From Couchioplanes caeruleus (GTDB taxonomy: Bacteria > Actinomycetota > Actinomycetes > Mycobacteriales > Micromonosporaceae), in NCBI RefSeq assembly GCF_003751945.1, contig NZ_RJKL01000001.1, positions 7,830,501 through 7,894,500 of the forward strand: DNA of 64,000 nucleotides, given 5' to 3'. Shown here piece after piece: positions 53,602 to 64,000 of this stretch. Made by a program: the position numbers and the translations under genes. Within the stretch, counting starts at the first letter, position 1; each line of letters begins with the position of its first letter. The notes under the pieces are model-generated. The model worked only from the letters and a program-made list of their open reading frames with translations, searched no databases and was not told where the DNA came from.

Positions 53602-55001
53602 GCATTCTGATCAAGGGCGGGACGGTTGTCGGGCCGACCGGGCCGGTCGCGGCGGACGTGCTGGTGGACGGCGAGACCATCGCGGCGATCTACGCGCCCG
53701 GGCGCGGCCCCGCGGAGGGTGTCGAGGTCATCGACGCCACCGGGAAGTACGTGATCCCCGGGGCGGTGGACGCGCACACGCACATGGAGCTGCCGTTCGG
53801 CGGCACGCACGCGAGCGACACCTTCGACACCGGCACCAAGGCCGCAGCGATCGGCGGCACCACCACGATCATCGACTTCGCGGTGCAGCGCTACGGCGAG
53901 GTGGTCCAGGACGGCCTGGCCGCGTGGCACGGCAAGGCCCAGGGCAACTGCCACATCGACTACGCCTTCCACATGATCATGGGCGGGATCGACGACGAGT
54001 CGCTCAAGGCCATGGACCACCTCGTGGCCGACGAGGGCATCAGCAGCTTCAAGCTGTTCATGGCGTATCCGGGAGTCTTCTACTCCGACGACGGCCAGAT
54101 CCTGCGCGCCATGCAGAAGGCGCGGGACAACGGCGCCATGATCATGGTGCACGCCGAGAACGGGCCCGCCATCGACGTCCTCGTCAAGCAGGCCCTCGAG
54201 CGCGGCGAGACCGCCCCGGTCCACCACGGCCTGACCCGGCCGCAGGAGCTCGAGGCCGAGGCGACCAGCCGGGCCATCTGGCTGGCGTCGGTGGCCGCCG
54301 ACTGCCCGCTCTACATCGTGCATCTCAGCGCCTCCAAGGCCCTGGAACAGGTGCGGAACGCGCGCGACCTGGGCCGCAACGTCTTCGCCGAGACCTGCCC
54401 GCAGTACCTGTATCTCACCCTGGAGGACCAGCTCGGCGCGCCCGGCTTCGAAGGCGCCAAGTGGGTCTGCTCGACGCCGCTGCGCAGCAAGCACGAGACC
54501 CACCGGGCCGACCTCTGGCAGGGCCTGCGGACCAACGACCTGTCCGTGGTGTCGACCGATCACTGCCCCTTCTGCTTCAAGGACCAGAAGGAGCTGGGCC
54601 TCGGCGACTTCTCCAAGATCCCGAACGGGATCGGCAGCGTCGAACACCGGGTCGACCTGCTCTACCAGGGCGTGGTGGACGGCAAGCTGTCGCTGGCCCG
54701 CTGGGTCGAGACGATCGCGACCACCCCGGCCCGGATGTTCGGCCTCTATCCGAGGAAGGGCGTCATCGCGCCCGGCTCGGACGCCGACATCGTGCTCTAC
54801 GACCCGAACGGGCGTACCCGGATCAGCGTCGAGACGCACCACATGAACATGGACCACTCCGCCTGGGAGGGCTGGGAGATCGACGGCAAGGTGGACACCG
54901 TCCTCTCCCGCGGCGAGGTGATCAGCTCCGGCGGCGAGTACACGGGCCGCGCCGGTCGCGGTCGCTACGTCGCCCGCGGCCTGTCCGACTACCTGCTGTA
55001 A
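53598..55001 (+). CDS. hydA: Dihydropyrimidinase
   Basis: A 467-residue amidohydrolase-superfamily enzyme that opens dihydrouracil or dihydrothymine to the carbamoyl beta-amino acid. Metal ligands are in AVDAHTHMELPFGG (HxH), SSFKLFMAY (the carboxylated Lys), MVHAENG, IVHLSASKALE, and VVSTDHCPFCF. KAAAIGGTTTIIDF is a typical block. Its GTG overlaps the upstream stop. It forms the second step of the same operon before the ureidopropionase step. Confidence 0.92.
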   Translation: MSILIKGGTVVGPTGPVAADVLVDGETIAAIYAPGRGPAEGVEVIDATGKYVIPGAVDAHTHMELPFGGTHASDTFDTGTKAAAIGGTTTIIDFAVQRYGEVVQDGLAAWHGKAQGNCHIDYAFHMIMGGIDDESLKAMDHLVADEGISSFKLFMAYPGVFYSDDGQILRAMQKARDNGAMIMVHAENGPAIDVLVKQALERGETAPVHHGLTRPQELEAEATSRAIWLASVAADCPLYIVHLSASKALEQVRNARDLGRNVFAETCPQYLYLTLEDQLGAPGFEGAKWVCSTPLRSKHETHRADLWQGLRTNDLSVVSTDHCPFCFKDQKELGLGDFSKIPNGIGSVEHRVDLLYQGVVDGKLSLARWVETIATTPARMFGLYPRKGVIAPGSDADIVLYDPNGRTRISVETHHMNMDHSAWEGWEIDGKVDTVLSRGEVISSGGEYTGRAGRGRYVARGLSDYLL

Positions 55002-55054
55002 CGCCAAGGCGGCTTCGCCGCACTGCGCGGAGACCCCTGGGATGGAGATCGCAC

Positions 55055-56539
<1,485 letters not shown>

Positions 56540-56544
56540 GAACG

Positions 56545-57540
56545 ATGGACATCGGTGTCGTCCTGCAGTGCGACCCGCCGTCGAGTGAGGTCGTGACGCT
56601 GGCGAAGCGCGCCGAGGACCTGGGCTTCAGCCACGTGTGGACGTTCGACTCGCACGTGCTGTGGCAGGAGCCGTTCGTCATCTACAGCAAGATCCTCGCG
56701 GAGACCTCGCGGGTCGTCGTCGGGCCGATGGTCACCAACCCGGGCACCCGGGACTGGACGGTCATCGCCTCACAGTTCGCCACCCTCAACGAGATGTACG
56801 GCAACCGTACGATCTGCGGGATCGGCCGCGGCGACTCGGCGCTGCGGGTCCTGGGCCTCACGCCGAACACCCTCGGCCAGCTCCGGGAGAGCATCGGCGT
56901 GATCCGCGGGCTGGCGAGCGGCGAGACGGTGACACTGCGCGACCGGGAGCTCCGGTTCGCCTGGGCCCCGCACAGCAGGCTGAACGTGTGGGTGGCCGCG
57001 TACGGTCCCAAGGCCCTGGCCCTGACCGGCGAGGTGGGCGACGGCTTCATCCTGCAGCTCGCCGACCCGGACATCGCGGCCTGGATGATCAAGGCGGTCC
57101 GGACCGCGGCGGAACGGGCGGGCCGCGACCCGGCCGCGATCAAGTTCTGCGTGGCGGCACCGGCGTACGTCGGCGACGACCTCGCCCACCAGCGGGAGCA
57201 GACCCGCTGGTTCGGCGGCATGGTGGGCAACCACGTCGCGGACATCGTCGCCCGCTACGGCGCCGACGGCGCCGTGCCGCAGGTGCTGACGGACTACATC
57301 AAGGGCCGCCAGGGCTACGACTACGCCGAGCACGGCCGGGCCGGGAACTCCCACGCCGCGTTCGTGCCCGACGAGGTCGTCGACCGCTTCTGCCTGCTGG
57401 GCCCGGTCGAGAACCACCTCGCCCGGCTGGCGGAGCTGCGGGAACTCGGCGTCGACCAGTTCGCCCTCTACCTGCAGCACGACGACAAGGAGGGCACGCT
57501 CGAGGCGTACGGCAAGGACGTCATCCCGGCGCTGACCTGA
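56545..57540 (+). CDS. F420-type LLM oxidoreductase (TIGR03842-like)
   Basis: A 331-residue luciferase-like protein of the group usually found with dihydropyrimidinase genes. MDIGVVLQCDPPSSEVVTLAKRAEDLGFSHVWTFDSHVLWQEPFV, RVVVGPMVTNPGTRDWTVIASQFATLNEMYGNRTICGIGRGDSALRVLG and the GVDQFALYLQHDDKEGTLEAYG ending match TIGR03842. It probably uses reduced F420 and may reduce uracil or thymine in the first step, which is inference. It is 5 bases after the dehydrogenase gene. Confidence 0.85.
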   Translation: MDIGVVLQCDPPSSEVVTLAKRAEDLGFSHVWTFDSHVLWQEPFVIYSKILAETSRVVVGPMVTNPGTRDWTVIASQFATLNEMYGNRTICGIGRGDSALRVLGLTPNTLGQLRESIGVIRGLASGETVTLRDRELRFAWAPHSRLNVWVAAYGPKALALTGEVGDGFILQLADPDIAAWMIKAVRTAAERAGRDPAAIKFCVAAPAYVGDDLAHQREQTRWFGGMVGNHVADIVARYGADGAVPQVLTDYIKGRQGYDYAEHGRAGNSHAAFVPDEVVDRFCLLGPVENHLARLAELRELGVDQFALYLQHDDKEGTLEAYGKDVIPALT

Positions 57541-57551
57541 CGGCGGGCCTG

Positions 57552-58322
57552 CTACAGCGAGGTGAGGCGGGCGGCGAGGGCGACCGCGGCGATGTCGCCC
57601 TCGCGCAGCCGCGCCGCCGCGTCCGCCTCGCCGAGGCTGGCGAGCCGCTCGGCCGCGGTGTTGATCAGGCGCTGGTCGCCGCTGGTGAGCAGCTTGCGGG
57701 CGAGGTTGGCCTGGATCGGGCTCAGCTCCGCGTACGCGCACGTGTCGAGCGCCTCCACGGTCTCCTCGTCGAGCTTGCCGGCCAGGGCCCGCTCGGTGAC
57801 GATGCGCAGCAGCCACGACGGCCACCAGCTGTAGCGGCCGAGCAGGTGGCCCGAGCGGACCGCCTCGCCCGGCGACTGCCCGCCCTCGAGCAGCCGCAGC
57901 GTCATCGGAATGTCGAAGCGTTCCAGGCGCAGCGCGGTGACGAACAGCCGGCGCAGCTTGACGCTGCCGACCAGCCGCTCGGCCTTGGCCGCCGCCTCGC
58001 CGTAGTCCCCCCGCAGGGCCGTCAGCATGATCGCCGCCTGATCGATAGCGATGGCGGCACCGGCCGAGCGCTCCTCGATCCGCTGCAGCGTCTCCCCGAG
58101 CCGCTCGACGGCATCCCGGGCCCGCTCCGCCCGTTCCTCGTTGGCGGGACGCTCGAGGTACCCCACCACCGTATCCGTGGCGAGCTGCACCTCGCGGCGC
58201 AGCAGGGGTGCCGAGATGTGCGGAGTGACGAGGTCGCCGAGGCCCTCGACCAGATAGGCCCGGTCGAATCGGTCCGAGTGTTCCAGGAACTGCGCCCACC
58301 ACGACGCCAGGTGCACCTCCAC
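57552..58322 (-). CDS. Hypothetical helical repeat protein beside the insertion sequence
   Basis: A protein of about 256 residues with HEAT-like or alpha-helical repeats (AYLVEGLGDLVTPHISAPLLRREVQLATDTVVGYLERP, LGETLQRIEERSAGAAIAIDQAAIMLTALRGD, LLTSGDQRLINTAAERLASLGEADAAARL). No catalytic residues are seen. GTG at 58322 is the first in-frame start before VEVHLASWWAQFLEH; the reading frame remains open far upstream through the transposase tail. The N-terminus and promoter could have been lost to the insertion. Function is unknown. Confidence 0.55.
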   Translation of the reverse strand: MEVHLASWWAQFLEHSDRFDRAYLVEGLGDLVTPHISAPLLRREVQLATDTVVGYLERPANEERAERARDAVERLGETLQRIEERSAGAAIAIDQAAIMLTALRGDYGEAAAKAERLVGSVKLRRLFVTALRLERFDIPMTLRLLEGGQSPGEAVRSGHLLGRYSWWPSWLLRIVTERALAGKLDEETVEALDTCAYAELSPIQANLARKLLTSGDQRLINTAAERLASLGEADAAARLREGDIAAVALAARLTSL

Positions 58323-58399
58323 ACCGACCAGGGTGGCGGAAACGGTGCCGGTGCGGGACCGAAACGCCCGGACTCGTCCCTGTGAAGGGGGCTGAATCC

Positions 58400-59840
58400 G
58401 CCGGGGAAGTGACGCCACCCGCGCCGTTCGGTCGTCAGGGTCGGTTGCGGGAGCCGGGCGGGCGTCCGGGGCCGGGCCGGCTCGATTTAGGTGCCCGCGC
58501 TGGCGAGGCGCTGGTCGCACGCAGGTTCCGAAACCCGCGCCGCACCCGGGCCGGGGTGAGTCGTTCCAGCGGCAGCGGGCGTTCCCACGGCCGGCGCAGA
58601 TCTTGCGCGAGCGGCCGGGCAAGGTGCAGCTGAGTATGCGCGGCCAGCACCAGCCACGTCCACCGGTCCGCCGCGGCCGGCTCGCGGAGCTGCGGGGCGG
58701 TCCAGCCCAGCATCTGCTTGAGCAGGCGGAAGGTGTGTTCAATATCGAAGCGGCGCAGGAACGCCTGCCAGCACCGGTCGACATCCGCGGCAGCGGCGTC
58801 GACCTTGGACCACCACAGCCACAGCGGCTTCGGCTCGCCCTGGCTGGGGAGCCGGTCGACGGTGAGCCGGATGACGGTGCCAGCGATGATCGGCAGCGGC
58901 TCGTCGTGATCCGCCCAGGCCGCGCGGCGGGTCAACCGTGGGTGCAGCCGGTCCCATGCTCGTGCCCGGGCGTGGCCGTAGAGGCGGGTGTCGGTGACTG
59001 TCATCGCGTGCTCAGCGCCCCAGGTGGCGGGGGCGCCGAAGACGAACTCGCCGCCATGCTTGGCCGGCCGGCCGCCCAGTGGCTGGTAGACGCGTGGCGG
59101 GGTCGGGCGGCGCAGCACCCGGTCCGAGCGCATCCGGCCCAGGATCTCGACCGGCAGGTCGCGCAGCAGCCAGGCGATGCGCGGTGCTTCGTAGCCGGCG
59201 TCGAGCACGATGAGGATGTCGCGGTCTCCGGGCTTCCACTGCCCGGCGGCGGTGAGGCGGTCGACGAGCTGGCGGATCTGCGCGCACGTGACCGCGGTGA
59301 CGTCCGCGGCCGGCGGCAGGCGGACCGCGTCGAGCAGGGCGGTCCAGGAGGTCCGACCCGTTTCCAGGGCGGCGACGATCGAGTACGGCCAGCCCGGGAT
59401 CATCCGGTGCTCGTCCTTGCCACGCCCGTACGTGTGGCAGAACGAGCGCTGCGGACTGCACGCACCGTCCGGGCGCAACCACGGCGAAACGTCCACCGCG
59501 AGGACTAGGCGGCCGTCCGCCGCCCGCGGCAACGGCAACCCGGCCAGGCGCCGGCGCAGCGACTCCACGTCTATGCGGCCGTGATTGAGCGCGTCATACA
59601 TGGCGCCGTGGCCGCGCCGGTGCTCCGGGGCAAGAGACAACCCGACCAGCGTCTTCACCGGCCCGTCAGTGCACAACAGCGCATCGGACAGCTCGAACAA
59701 GGCGTCCGCCCGCCGGGTCATGCATCGGTAGAGCTGCTCGCGGAAGCCCGCCAGCACATCGATCGCTTCTGCTCGGCCTGTCATAACCGCCACAACGGGC
59801 ATCGATGAGCAGCGGATGCGGAGAGCCGGCGCTTGCACGC
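58400..59840 (-). mobile_element. Insertion sequence with a single DDE transposase gene
   Basis: The element centres on the intact transposase at 58435-59802. No terminal inverted repeats or target duplication were recognised by eye, so the ends are approximate. Fragments of the same family lie at 1-324 and 1043-1135. Confidence 0.55.
58435..59802 (-). CDS. DDE transposase (IS701-like family)
   Basis: A 455-residue transposase. Candidate acidic catalytic positions are in LVLAVDVSPWLRPDG, DILIVLDAGYEAPRIAWLL and the C-terminal RRFDIEHTFRLLKQMLGWTAP. The HTYGRGKDEHRMIPGWPYS and GGRPAKHGGEFVFG blocks are shared with the fragments at the other end of the window. The ATG at 59802 is chosen because the N-terminal fragment at 1043 begins at the same place; a longer frame runs upstream, and ATG 59784 is possible. 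The Pro/Gly/Arg-rich tail ends near the hypothetical gene start. Confidence 0.88.
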   Translation of the reverse strand: MPVVAVMTGRAEAIDVLAGFREQLYRCMTRRADALFELSDALLCTDGPVKTLVGLSLAPEHRRGHGAMYDALNHGRIDVESLRRRLAGLPLPRAADGRLVLAVDVSPWLRPDGACSPQRSFCHTYGRGKDEHRMIPGWPYSIVAALETGRTSWTALLDAVRLPPAADVTAVTCAQIRQLVDRLTAAGQWKPGDRDILIVLDAGYEAPRIAWLLRDLPVEILGRMRSDRVLRRPTPPRVYQPLGGRPAKHGGEFVFGAPATWGAEHAMTVTDTRLYGHARARAWDRLHPRLTRRAAWADHDEPLPIIAGTVIRLTVDRLPSQGEPKPLWLWWSKVDAAAADVDRCWQAFLRRFDIEHTFRLLKQMLGWTAPQLREPAAADRWTWLVLAAHTQLHLARPLAQDLRRPWERPLPLERLTPARVRRGFRNLRATSASPARAPKSSRPGPGRPPGSRNRP

Positions 59841-59970
59841 AGGCTTGCGGAGGAGGGGTCGCTTGCGCCAAACCTCGGCACCAAGCAGGCAGCACGCCGG
59901 GACCTCTGTCATGAGCAACATCTCACCGTTTGAGGCCATCGACAGTGGAGGATTTCGATAGCGTTGCCGA

Positions 59971-60894
59971 ATGCGGATCTTGCACCTGTCGGACACCCAC
60001 CTCACTCGAGTTCCCGGCCTTGACGGTGACGGCGTCGACACCCGAGAGTCGTTGCGCCGCATCCTGCACGACTGCGCCGAGCTTCCCGCCCTGGATGCGG
60101 TGGTAGTTACCGGAGACGTCGCCGATGACGGATCGCGCGAGGCCTATACCGACGCGCTGGAGTTGATCGGCGCATTCGCCATGCAGCGCCACATCCCGGC
60201 CATCTTCAGCACCGGCAACCACGACGGGCGAGCGGCGTTCACTGCCGTGCTGGGCACCGGCCACCTCGACGCCGAAGGAAAGGACCGGCCGGAAAACCGG
60301 CTTGATACGAACGACGGCGCCCGGGCGGCGGTGACCACGGTTGCCGGATACCGGATCGTCACGCTCGACTCCCTCGTGCCGGGTAGGGGATACGGCCAGA
60401 TCAGCCCGGCGCAACTGGCGTGGCTGCGCGACGTTCTCGCTGAGCCGGCGCCACACGGCACCGTACTGGCCTTTCACCATCCGCCCGTCGTCGTGCCCGG
60501 CGTAGCGGTTCAGGACGCACTCGGGTTACGCAACGGGCAGGACTTGGCCGACGCGATCGGCGGTACGGACGTGCGGATCGTGCTCTGCGGACACTTCCAT
60601 CTGCAGATTTTCGGAACGCTCGCGGGCGTGCCGGTCTGGGTGACACCAGGCGTCGTCACCCGCATCGATCTGACCGCCTCTCCAGGGACGGAACGAGCGG
60701 TCAAGGGAGCCTCGGCGTCGCTGATCGACCTTGGAGGCCCTCACTCGCCGGTGTGCCACACGCTGCACGCGCGTGACCCGCACGTCGGCCAAACAGCCTA
60801 CGAGGTCGATGCCGTGGAACTCGGCTCCATCATCGCCGAACTGGGACCGCCTGCTTATAGCCAGTCAGTTGGGCCGATCCCCTCCACGCATTGA
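59971..60894 (+). CDS. Calcineurin-type metallophosphoesterase (CpdA-like)
   Basis: A 307-residue phosphoesterase with the two-metal motif set: LHLSDTHLTR (Asp and His), VVTGDVADDGS, FSTGNHDGRAAF, FHHPPVVVPG and LCGHFHLQIFG. The layout resembles cyclic-AMP phosphodiesterases of the CpdA group, so hydrolysis of cyclic nucleotides or similar is likely. It lies next to the insertion sequence and upstream of gene remnants. The ATG at 59971 has a weak ribosome site. Confidence 0.9.
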   Translation: MRILHLSDTHLTRVPGLDGDGVDTRESLRRILHDCAELPALDAVVVTGDVADDGSREAYTDALELIGAFAMQRHIPAIFSTGNHDGRAAFTAVLGTGHLDAEGKDRPENRLDTNDGARAAVTTVAGYRIVTLDSLVPGRGYGQISPAQLAWLRDVLAEPAPHGTVLAFHHPPVVVPGVAVQDALGLRNGQDLADAIGGTDVRIVLCGHFHLQIFGTLAGVPVWVTPGVVTRIDLTASPGTERAVKGASASLIDLGGPHSPVCHTLHARDPHVGQTAYEVDAVELGSIIAELGPPAYSQSVGPIPSTH

Positions 60895-60946
60895 GCGAGT
60901 CCAGAGGTTAAATCACAAGCTGAAGCACTCCCACCCCTGCGGCTAC

Positions 60947-61110
60947 ATGGTCAGCACCGAAATGGACTGCACGAGCCGCACGGCCCAGCGGGCGATCGAA
61001 GGCTTTCTGGCCCGGGCCAGAACCACCGACGGCATCAACATCCTCTATCTGTCCTGTCACGGGATCCAGGACGATCGAGGGCGGCTCCACTTTGCTTTCG
61101 CGGACACGGC
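60947..61110 (+). pseudogene. Caspase-like (peptidase C14) fragment
   Basis: Fifty-odd codons encode AIEGFLARARTTDGINILYLSCHGIQDDRGRLHFAFADT, which has the catalytic-His block (YLSCHG) of bacterial caspase-like proteases. There is no N-terminal half and no active-site Cys block. The frame changes to an unrelated one near 61105, where DUF4429-like codons begin. It is a truncated remnant. Confidence 0.55.
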
Positions 61111-61551
61111 TATGCGTCGTTCGACGGGCAGTGGGTGGTGATCGGCAAGGACGGCCTCGGCCAGGCCGGCAAGGGTGAGCGCCGGTTCCACGTCGGACGG
61201 CTCGTCGGCATCGCGAGCCGTCCGGCGACCCGGTTCACCTACGGGTTCCTCCAGGTCCTCGTCGACGGAGTCGAGCCCGCGCCCGTCGTGCGCTTCGGCG
61301 CGCACGCCGGCCGGCCGCCGATGGACGACTTCGCCTCCATCTCGTTCGCGCACAAGGCCAACGCGGACGCGGAGCGCCTCGGCGCCGCGGTGCAGGCGGC
61401 CATCGACGTGGGGCGGGGCATCCGGCCCGCCGTCGATGCGGCGGCGGAGATGTTCGCGAGCTCGGCGGTGTCCTGCTTCGTCGTGCCGCTCGCCGTGCTG
61501 GTCATCCTGGCGATTCTGGACCTGCGGCGGGTGCGCCGCGGGCGGCGCTAG
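61102..61551 (+). pseudogene. DUF4429-like remnant with C-terminal membrane segment
   Basis: From about 61102 the frame encodes GHGYASFDGQWVVIGKDGLGQAGKGERRFHVGRLVGIASRPA, which resembles DUF4429 domains (SFDGxW, KGEKRIxV). The upstream start is missing; the only in-frame starts (61135 and later) lie inside the domain. The end has a hydrophobic helix (VSCFVVPLAVLVILAILDL) and basic residues. It is either truncated at its 5' end or uses a start inside the domain. Confidence 0.5.
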
Positions 61552-61553
61552 GC

Positions 61554-61591
61554 GACCTCCCGGCCGGCCGGGACGGGACCTCCCGGCCGGC
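61554..61591. repeat. Direct repeat and palindrome between convergent genes
   Basis: GACCTCCCGGCCGGC occurs at 61554-61568 and 61577-61591. The first contains part of the perfect 14-base palindrome CCCGGCCGGCCGGG (61559-61572). It lies between the remnant and the glpD stop and could act as a terminator. Confidence 0.5.
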
Positions 61592-61599
61592 GCGGCGGG

Positions 61600-63306
61600 T
61601 CACTGCAACTGCAACGGGACGACGTCGGGAGCGCCGAGGCGGGCCGCGTCGGCCGTCTCGTCGTCGGGTTGCTCCTGGGACGCGAGTTCCGCCTCGACCC
61701 GCAGGCGGTAGTTCTCCACCTCGCGTTCCCGCTGCTCCTTCGTCCAGTCGAGGACGTCGCCCATCAGGTCGGCGGCCATCGGGGCCGCGGCGACGCCGCG
61801 GTCGAAGGTTTCGATGGAGATGCGGGTACGCCGGGTGAGGACGTCCTCGAGATGACGGGCGCCCTCGTGGCCGGCCGCGTACGTGATCTCGGCCCGCAGG
61901 TGGTCGTCGGCGCCTTCCAGGGGTTTGCCGAGCGACGGGTCCTCGCGGATCAGGTCCAGCAACTCGTGCACCAGGGACCCGTACCTCTTCAGAAGATGCT
62001 CGACGCGGGCCACGTGCAGGCCCGACTCCTCGGCCAGTACCCGGCGGCGGTTCCACAGCGCCGTGTATCCCTCGGCACCCAACAGCGGTACGCGTTCGGT
62101 GCACGAGCGTGGCACCGAGCGGCCCAGACCGTGGACGGCCGCGTCGATCGCGTCCTTGGCCATCACGCGGTACGTGGTGTACTTGCCGCCCGCCACCACC
62201 ACGAGACCCGGGACCGGGCTGGCGACCGTGTGCTCGCGGGACAGCTTCGAGGTCGACTCCGACTCGCCGGACAGCAGCGGGCGCAGGCCGGCGTAGACGC
62301 CCTGGACGTCGGTGCGGGTCAACGGGGTCGCCAGCACCTGGTTCACCTGGTCCAGCAGGTAGTCGATGTCGGTGCTGGACGCCGCCGGATGGGACTTGTC
62401 CAGGGCCCAGTCGGTGTCCGTGGTGCCGATGATCCAGTGCCGGCCCCACGGGATCACGAAGAGCACGCTGCTCGGCGTGCGGGTGATCAGGCCCGTGGAC
62501 GACTGGATCCGGTCGCGCGGCACCACCAGGTGGATGCCCTTGCTCGCGCGGACGTGGAACTGGCCGCGCTCGCCGATCAGCGCCTGGGTGTCGTCCGTCC
62601 ACACGCCGGTCGCGTTGACGACCTGCTGGGCGCGGACCTCGAAGGTGCGGTCGTGCTCGAGGTCGTGCACCCGGACGCCGGTGACCCGTCCGCCCTCGCG
62701 CAGGAAGCCCACCACCTCCGTGCGGGAGGCCACGTGGGCGCCGTACGACGCCGCCGTGCGGGCCAGGAACATGGTGTGCCGGGCGTCGTCGATCTGGGCG
62801 TCGTAATACTGCAGCGCCCCGACCAGGGAGTCCTTCTTCAGGGCCGGGGCGGCCCGCAGCGCGCCGCGGCGCGACAGGTTGCGGTGCCGGGGCAGGCCGC
62901 CGCTGGTGGTGGCCATCAGGTCGTAGAGCTGCACGCCGGTGCCCGCGTACAGCCGCTCCCAGACCCGGTGTTGCAGCGGGTAGAGGAACGGCACCGGGCG
63001 GGCCAGATGCGGCGCGAGCCGTTGCAGGATCAGGCCGCGTTCCCGCAACGCCTCGCGGACCAGCGCGAAGTCGAGCATCTCCAGGTAGCGCAGGCCACCG
63101 TGGATCAGCTTGCTGGAGCGGCTGGAGGTGCCCGACGCGAAGTCGCGCGCCTCGACGAGCCCGACGGACAGGCCGCGGGTGGCGGCGTCGAGGGCGCAAC
63201 CCGCGCCCGTCACGCCGCCACCCACGACAAGCACGTCCAGCTCGCCCTCGGCCATGGCGGTCAGGGCCGCCTCACGACCGGCGGGGGAAAGAGCTGTCTC
63301 AGTCAA
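61600..63306 (-). CDS. glpD: Glycerol-3-phosphate dehydrogenase
   Basis: A 568-residue FAD enzyme that oxidises glycerol-3-phosphate to dihydroxyacetone phosphate and feeds electrons to the membrane quinone pool. The FAD motif is [21 protein letters not shown], followed by [45 protein letters not shown] and [34 protein letters not shown] is also typical. The TTG at 63306 overlaps the glpK stop; this gives the conserved [10 protein letters not shown] region. It is translated with glpK. Confidence 0.92.
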   Translation of the reverse strand: MTETALSPAGREAALTAMAEGELDVLVVGGGVTGAGCALDAATRGLSVGLVEARDFASGTSSRSSKLIHGGLRYLEMLDFALVREALRERGLILQRLAPHLARPVPFLYPLQHRVWERLYAGTGVQLYDLMATTSGGLPRHRNLSRRGALRAAPALKKDSLVGALQYYDAQIDDARHTMFLARTAASYGAHVASRTEVVGFLREGGRVTGVRVHDLEHDRTFEVRAQQVVNATGVWTDDTQALIGERGQFHVRASKGIHLVVPRDRIQSSTGLITRTPSSVLFVIPWGRHWIIGTTDTDWALDKSHPAASSTDIDYLLDQVNQVLATPLTRTDVQGVYAGLRPLLSGESESTSKLSREHTVASPVPGLVVVAGGKYTTYRVMAKDAIDAAVHGLGRSVPRSCTERVPLLGAEGYTALWNRRRVLAEESGLHVARVEHLLKRYGSLVHELLDLIREDPSLGKPLEGADDHLRAEITYAAGHEGARHLEDVLTRRTRISIETFDRGVAAAPMAADLMGDVLDWTKEQREREVENYRLRVEAELASQEQPDDETADAARLGAPDVVPLQLQ

Positions 63307-64000
63307 TGTCTACCCAATCGAGAGTGCGCTGGACCGCCTTCTTCCAGCGGCCGTACCCGTCTTCGCGTTGCTCGGGGGACCACTCGGGCTGCCAGCGCTG
63401 TGATTCGTTCCAGTTCTCACGCAGCTCGTCGGTCGACTTCCAGAAGCCGACCGCGAGACCGGCCGCGTACGCGGCGCCGAGCGCGGTCGTCTCCGCCACC
63501 ACCGGGCGGCTCACCGCGACGCCGAGCACGTCGGCCTGGGTCTGCATGCACAGGTTGTTGACGGTGATGCCGCCGTCGACCCTGAGCACGTCCAGGGTCA
63601 CGCCGGAGTCCTGTGCCATCGCCTCGACCACGTCGCGGGTCTGGTAGCAGATCGACTCGAGGGTGGCCCGGGCCAGATGCGCGTCGGTGTTGAAGCGCGA
63701 CAGACCCACGATCGCGCCGCGGGCGTCGGAGCGCCAGTACGGCGCGAACAGGCCGGAGAACGCCGGGACGAAGTAGACGCCCCCGCTGTCCGGGACCTGC
63801 GCCGCCAGCGTCTCGCTCTCCGCCGCGTTGTTGATCACGTGGAGCTGGTCGCGCAGCCACTGCACGGCCGAGCCGGTGACCGCGATCGAGCCCTCCAGGG
63901 CGTAGACCGCCGGGGCGTCACCGAACTTGTAGCAGACCGTCGTCAGCAGGCCGTGCTCCGACCGTACGAGATCCGTGCCGGTGTTGAGCAGCATGAAGTT
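63299..64000 (-). CDS. glpK: Glycerol kinase, 3' part (continues past the window edge)
   Basis: The last 233 or so residues of glycerol kinase, which phosphorylates glycerol with [71 protein letters not shown] and [49 protein letters not shown] are diagnostic. The N-terminal half lies outside the window. The stop overlaps the glpD start by 8 bases, so the two form a glycerol-use operon. Confidence 0.92.
   Translation of the reverse strand, partial: NFMLLNTGTDLVRSEHGLLTTVCYKFGDAPAVYALEGSIAVTGSAVQWLRDQLHVINNAAESETLAAQVPDSGGVYFVPAFSGLFAPYWRSDARGAIVGLSRFNTDAHLARATLESICYQTRDVVEAMAQDSGVTLDVLRVDGGITVNNLCMQTQADVLGVAVSRPVVAETTALGAAYAAGLAVGFWKSTDELRENWNESQRWQPEWSPEQREDGYGRWKKAVQRTLDWVDID

Noticed and set aside
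58400..59840. Terminal inverted repeats of the insertion sequence
   Set aside because: No matching arms were seen by eye flanking the transposase; ends remain undefined.

Overview
The window is uniformly GC-rich, with GTG and occasional TTG starts, short intergenic gaps and many secreted proteins with Ala-rich signal peptides. This fits a filamentous actinomycete. Gene content (DUF6230 protein, SapA-like protein, DesA3-type desaturase with its reductase, giant amylase-pullulanase, MocR-controlled pyrimidine catabolism) suggests Micromonosporaceae such as Actinoplanes, but this is inferred from gene content only. No rRNA, tRNA or CRISPR array was seen.

Layout. 1-1140: broken transposase pieces around a GNAT acetyltransferase. 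1187-4670: two small secreted proteins, a membrane Ser/Thr kinase whose outer domain resembles one of them, a coupled FHA-HTH protein, and a 61-bp triple tandem repeat. 4742-8124: a zinc-ribbon protein and a Mur ligase-FemAB pair. 8300-11387: secreted nuclease, TetR regulator, a secreted protein and a DUF6230 protein. 11460-15265: PucR regulator diverging from a secreted beta-propeller and an alditol oxidase. 15269-18848: desaturase and reductase diverging from a second PucR regulator. 18914-19785: an iron-box-controlled siderophore-interacting protein. 19801-25274: the 1789-residue amylase-pullulanase. 25277-30727: LLM oxidoreductase, secreted protein, ferric-reductase-like flavocytochrome, type II NADH dehydrogenase and a PAP2 protein. 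30742-33511: TetR with twin operators and an MMPL exporter. 33512-34796: a lower-GC patch holding a small secreted protein between a terminator and a degraded duplicate of the MMPL 3' end. 34797-40215: a sugar ABC importer and a ROK regulator. 40209-43464: a membrane protein and a GGDEF-EAL protein. 43702-46715: a Tat-exported sugar isomerase-like protein and a PQQ-type sugar dehydrogenase. 46798-49721: sirtuin, a two-repeat secreted protein, PAS/HAMP remnants and a DUF1801 protein. 49856-57540: reductive pyrimidine (uracil/thymine) catabolism. 57552-61551: an unknown protein beside an intact insertion sequence, a calcineurin-type phosphoesterase and remnants of caspase-like and DUF4429-like genes. 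61600-64000: glpD and the 3' part of glpK.

How genes work together. The kinase and FHA genes overlap and probably form a phospho-signalling pair that senses something outside the cell. The MurE-like ligase and FemAB protein form a cell-wall-type unit in which the ligase lacks the DAP-binding Arg. The sugar importer, the ROK regulator, the giant amylase-pullulanase and the isomerase/dehydrogenase pair indicate polysaccharide and sugar use. The pyrimidine cluster has beta-ureidopropionase, dihydropyrimidinase, a class III aminotransferase and a semialdehyde dehydrogenase, with a MocR regulator and an F420-type LLM protein. The most unusual features are the kinase ectodomain shared with a neighbouring secreted protein, the variant MurE-FemAB pair, and the duplicated MMPL tail around a foreign-looking secreted gene.
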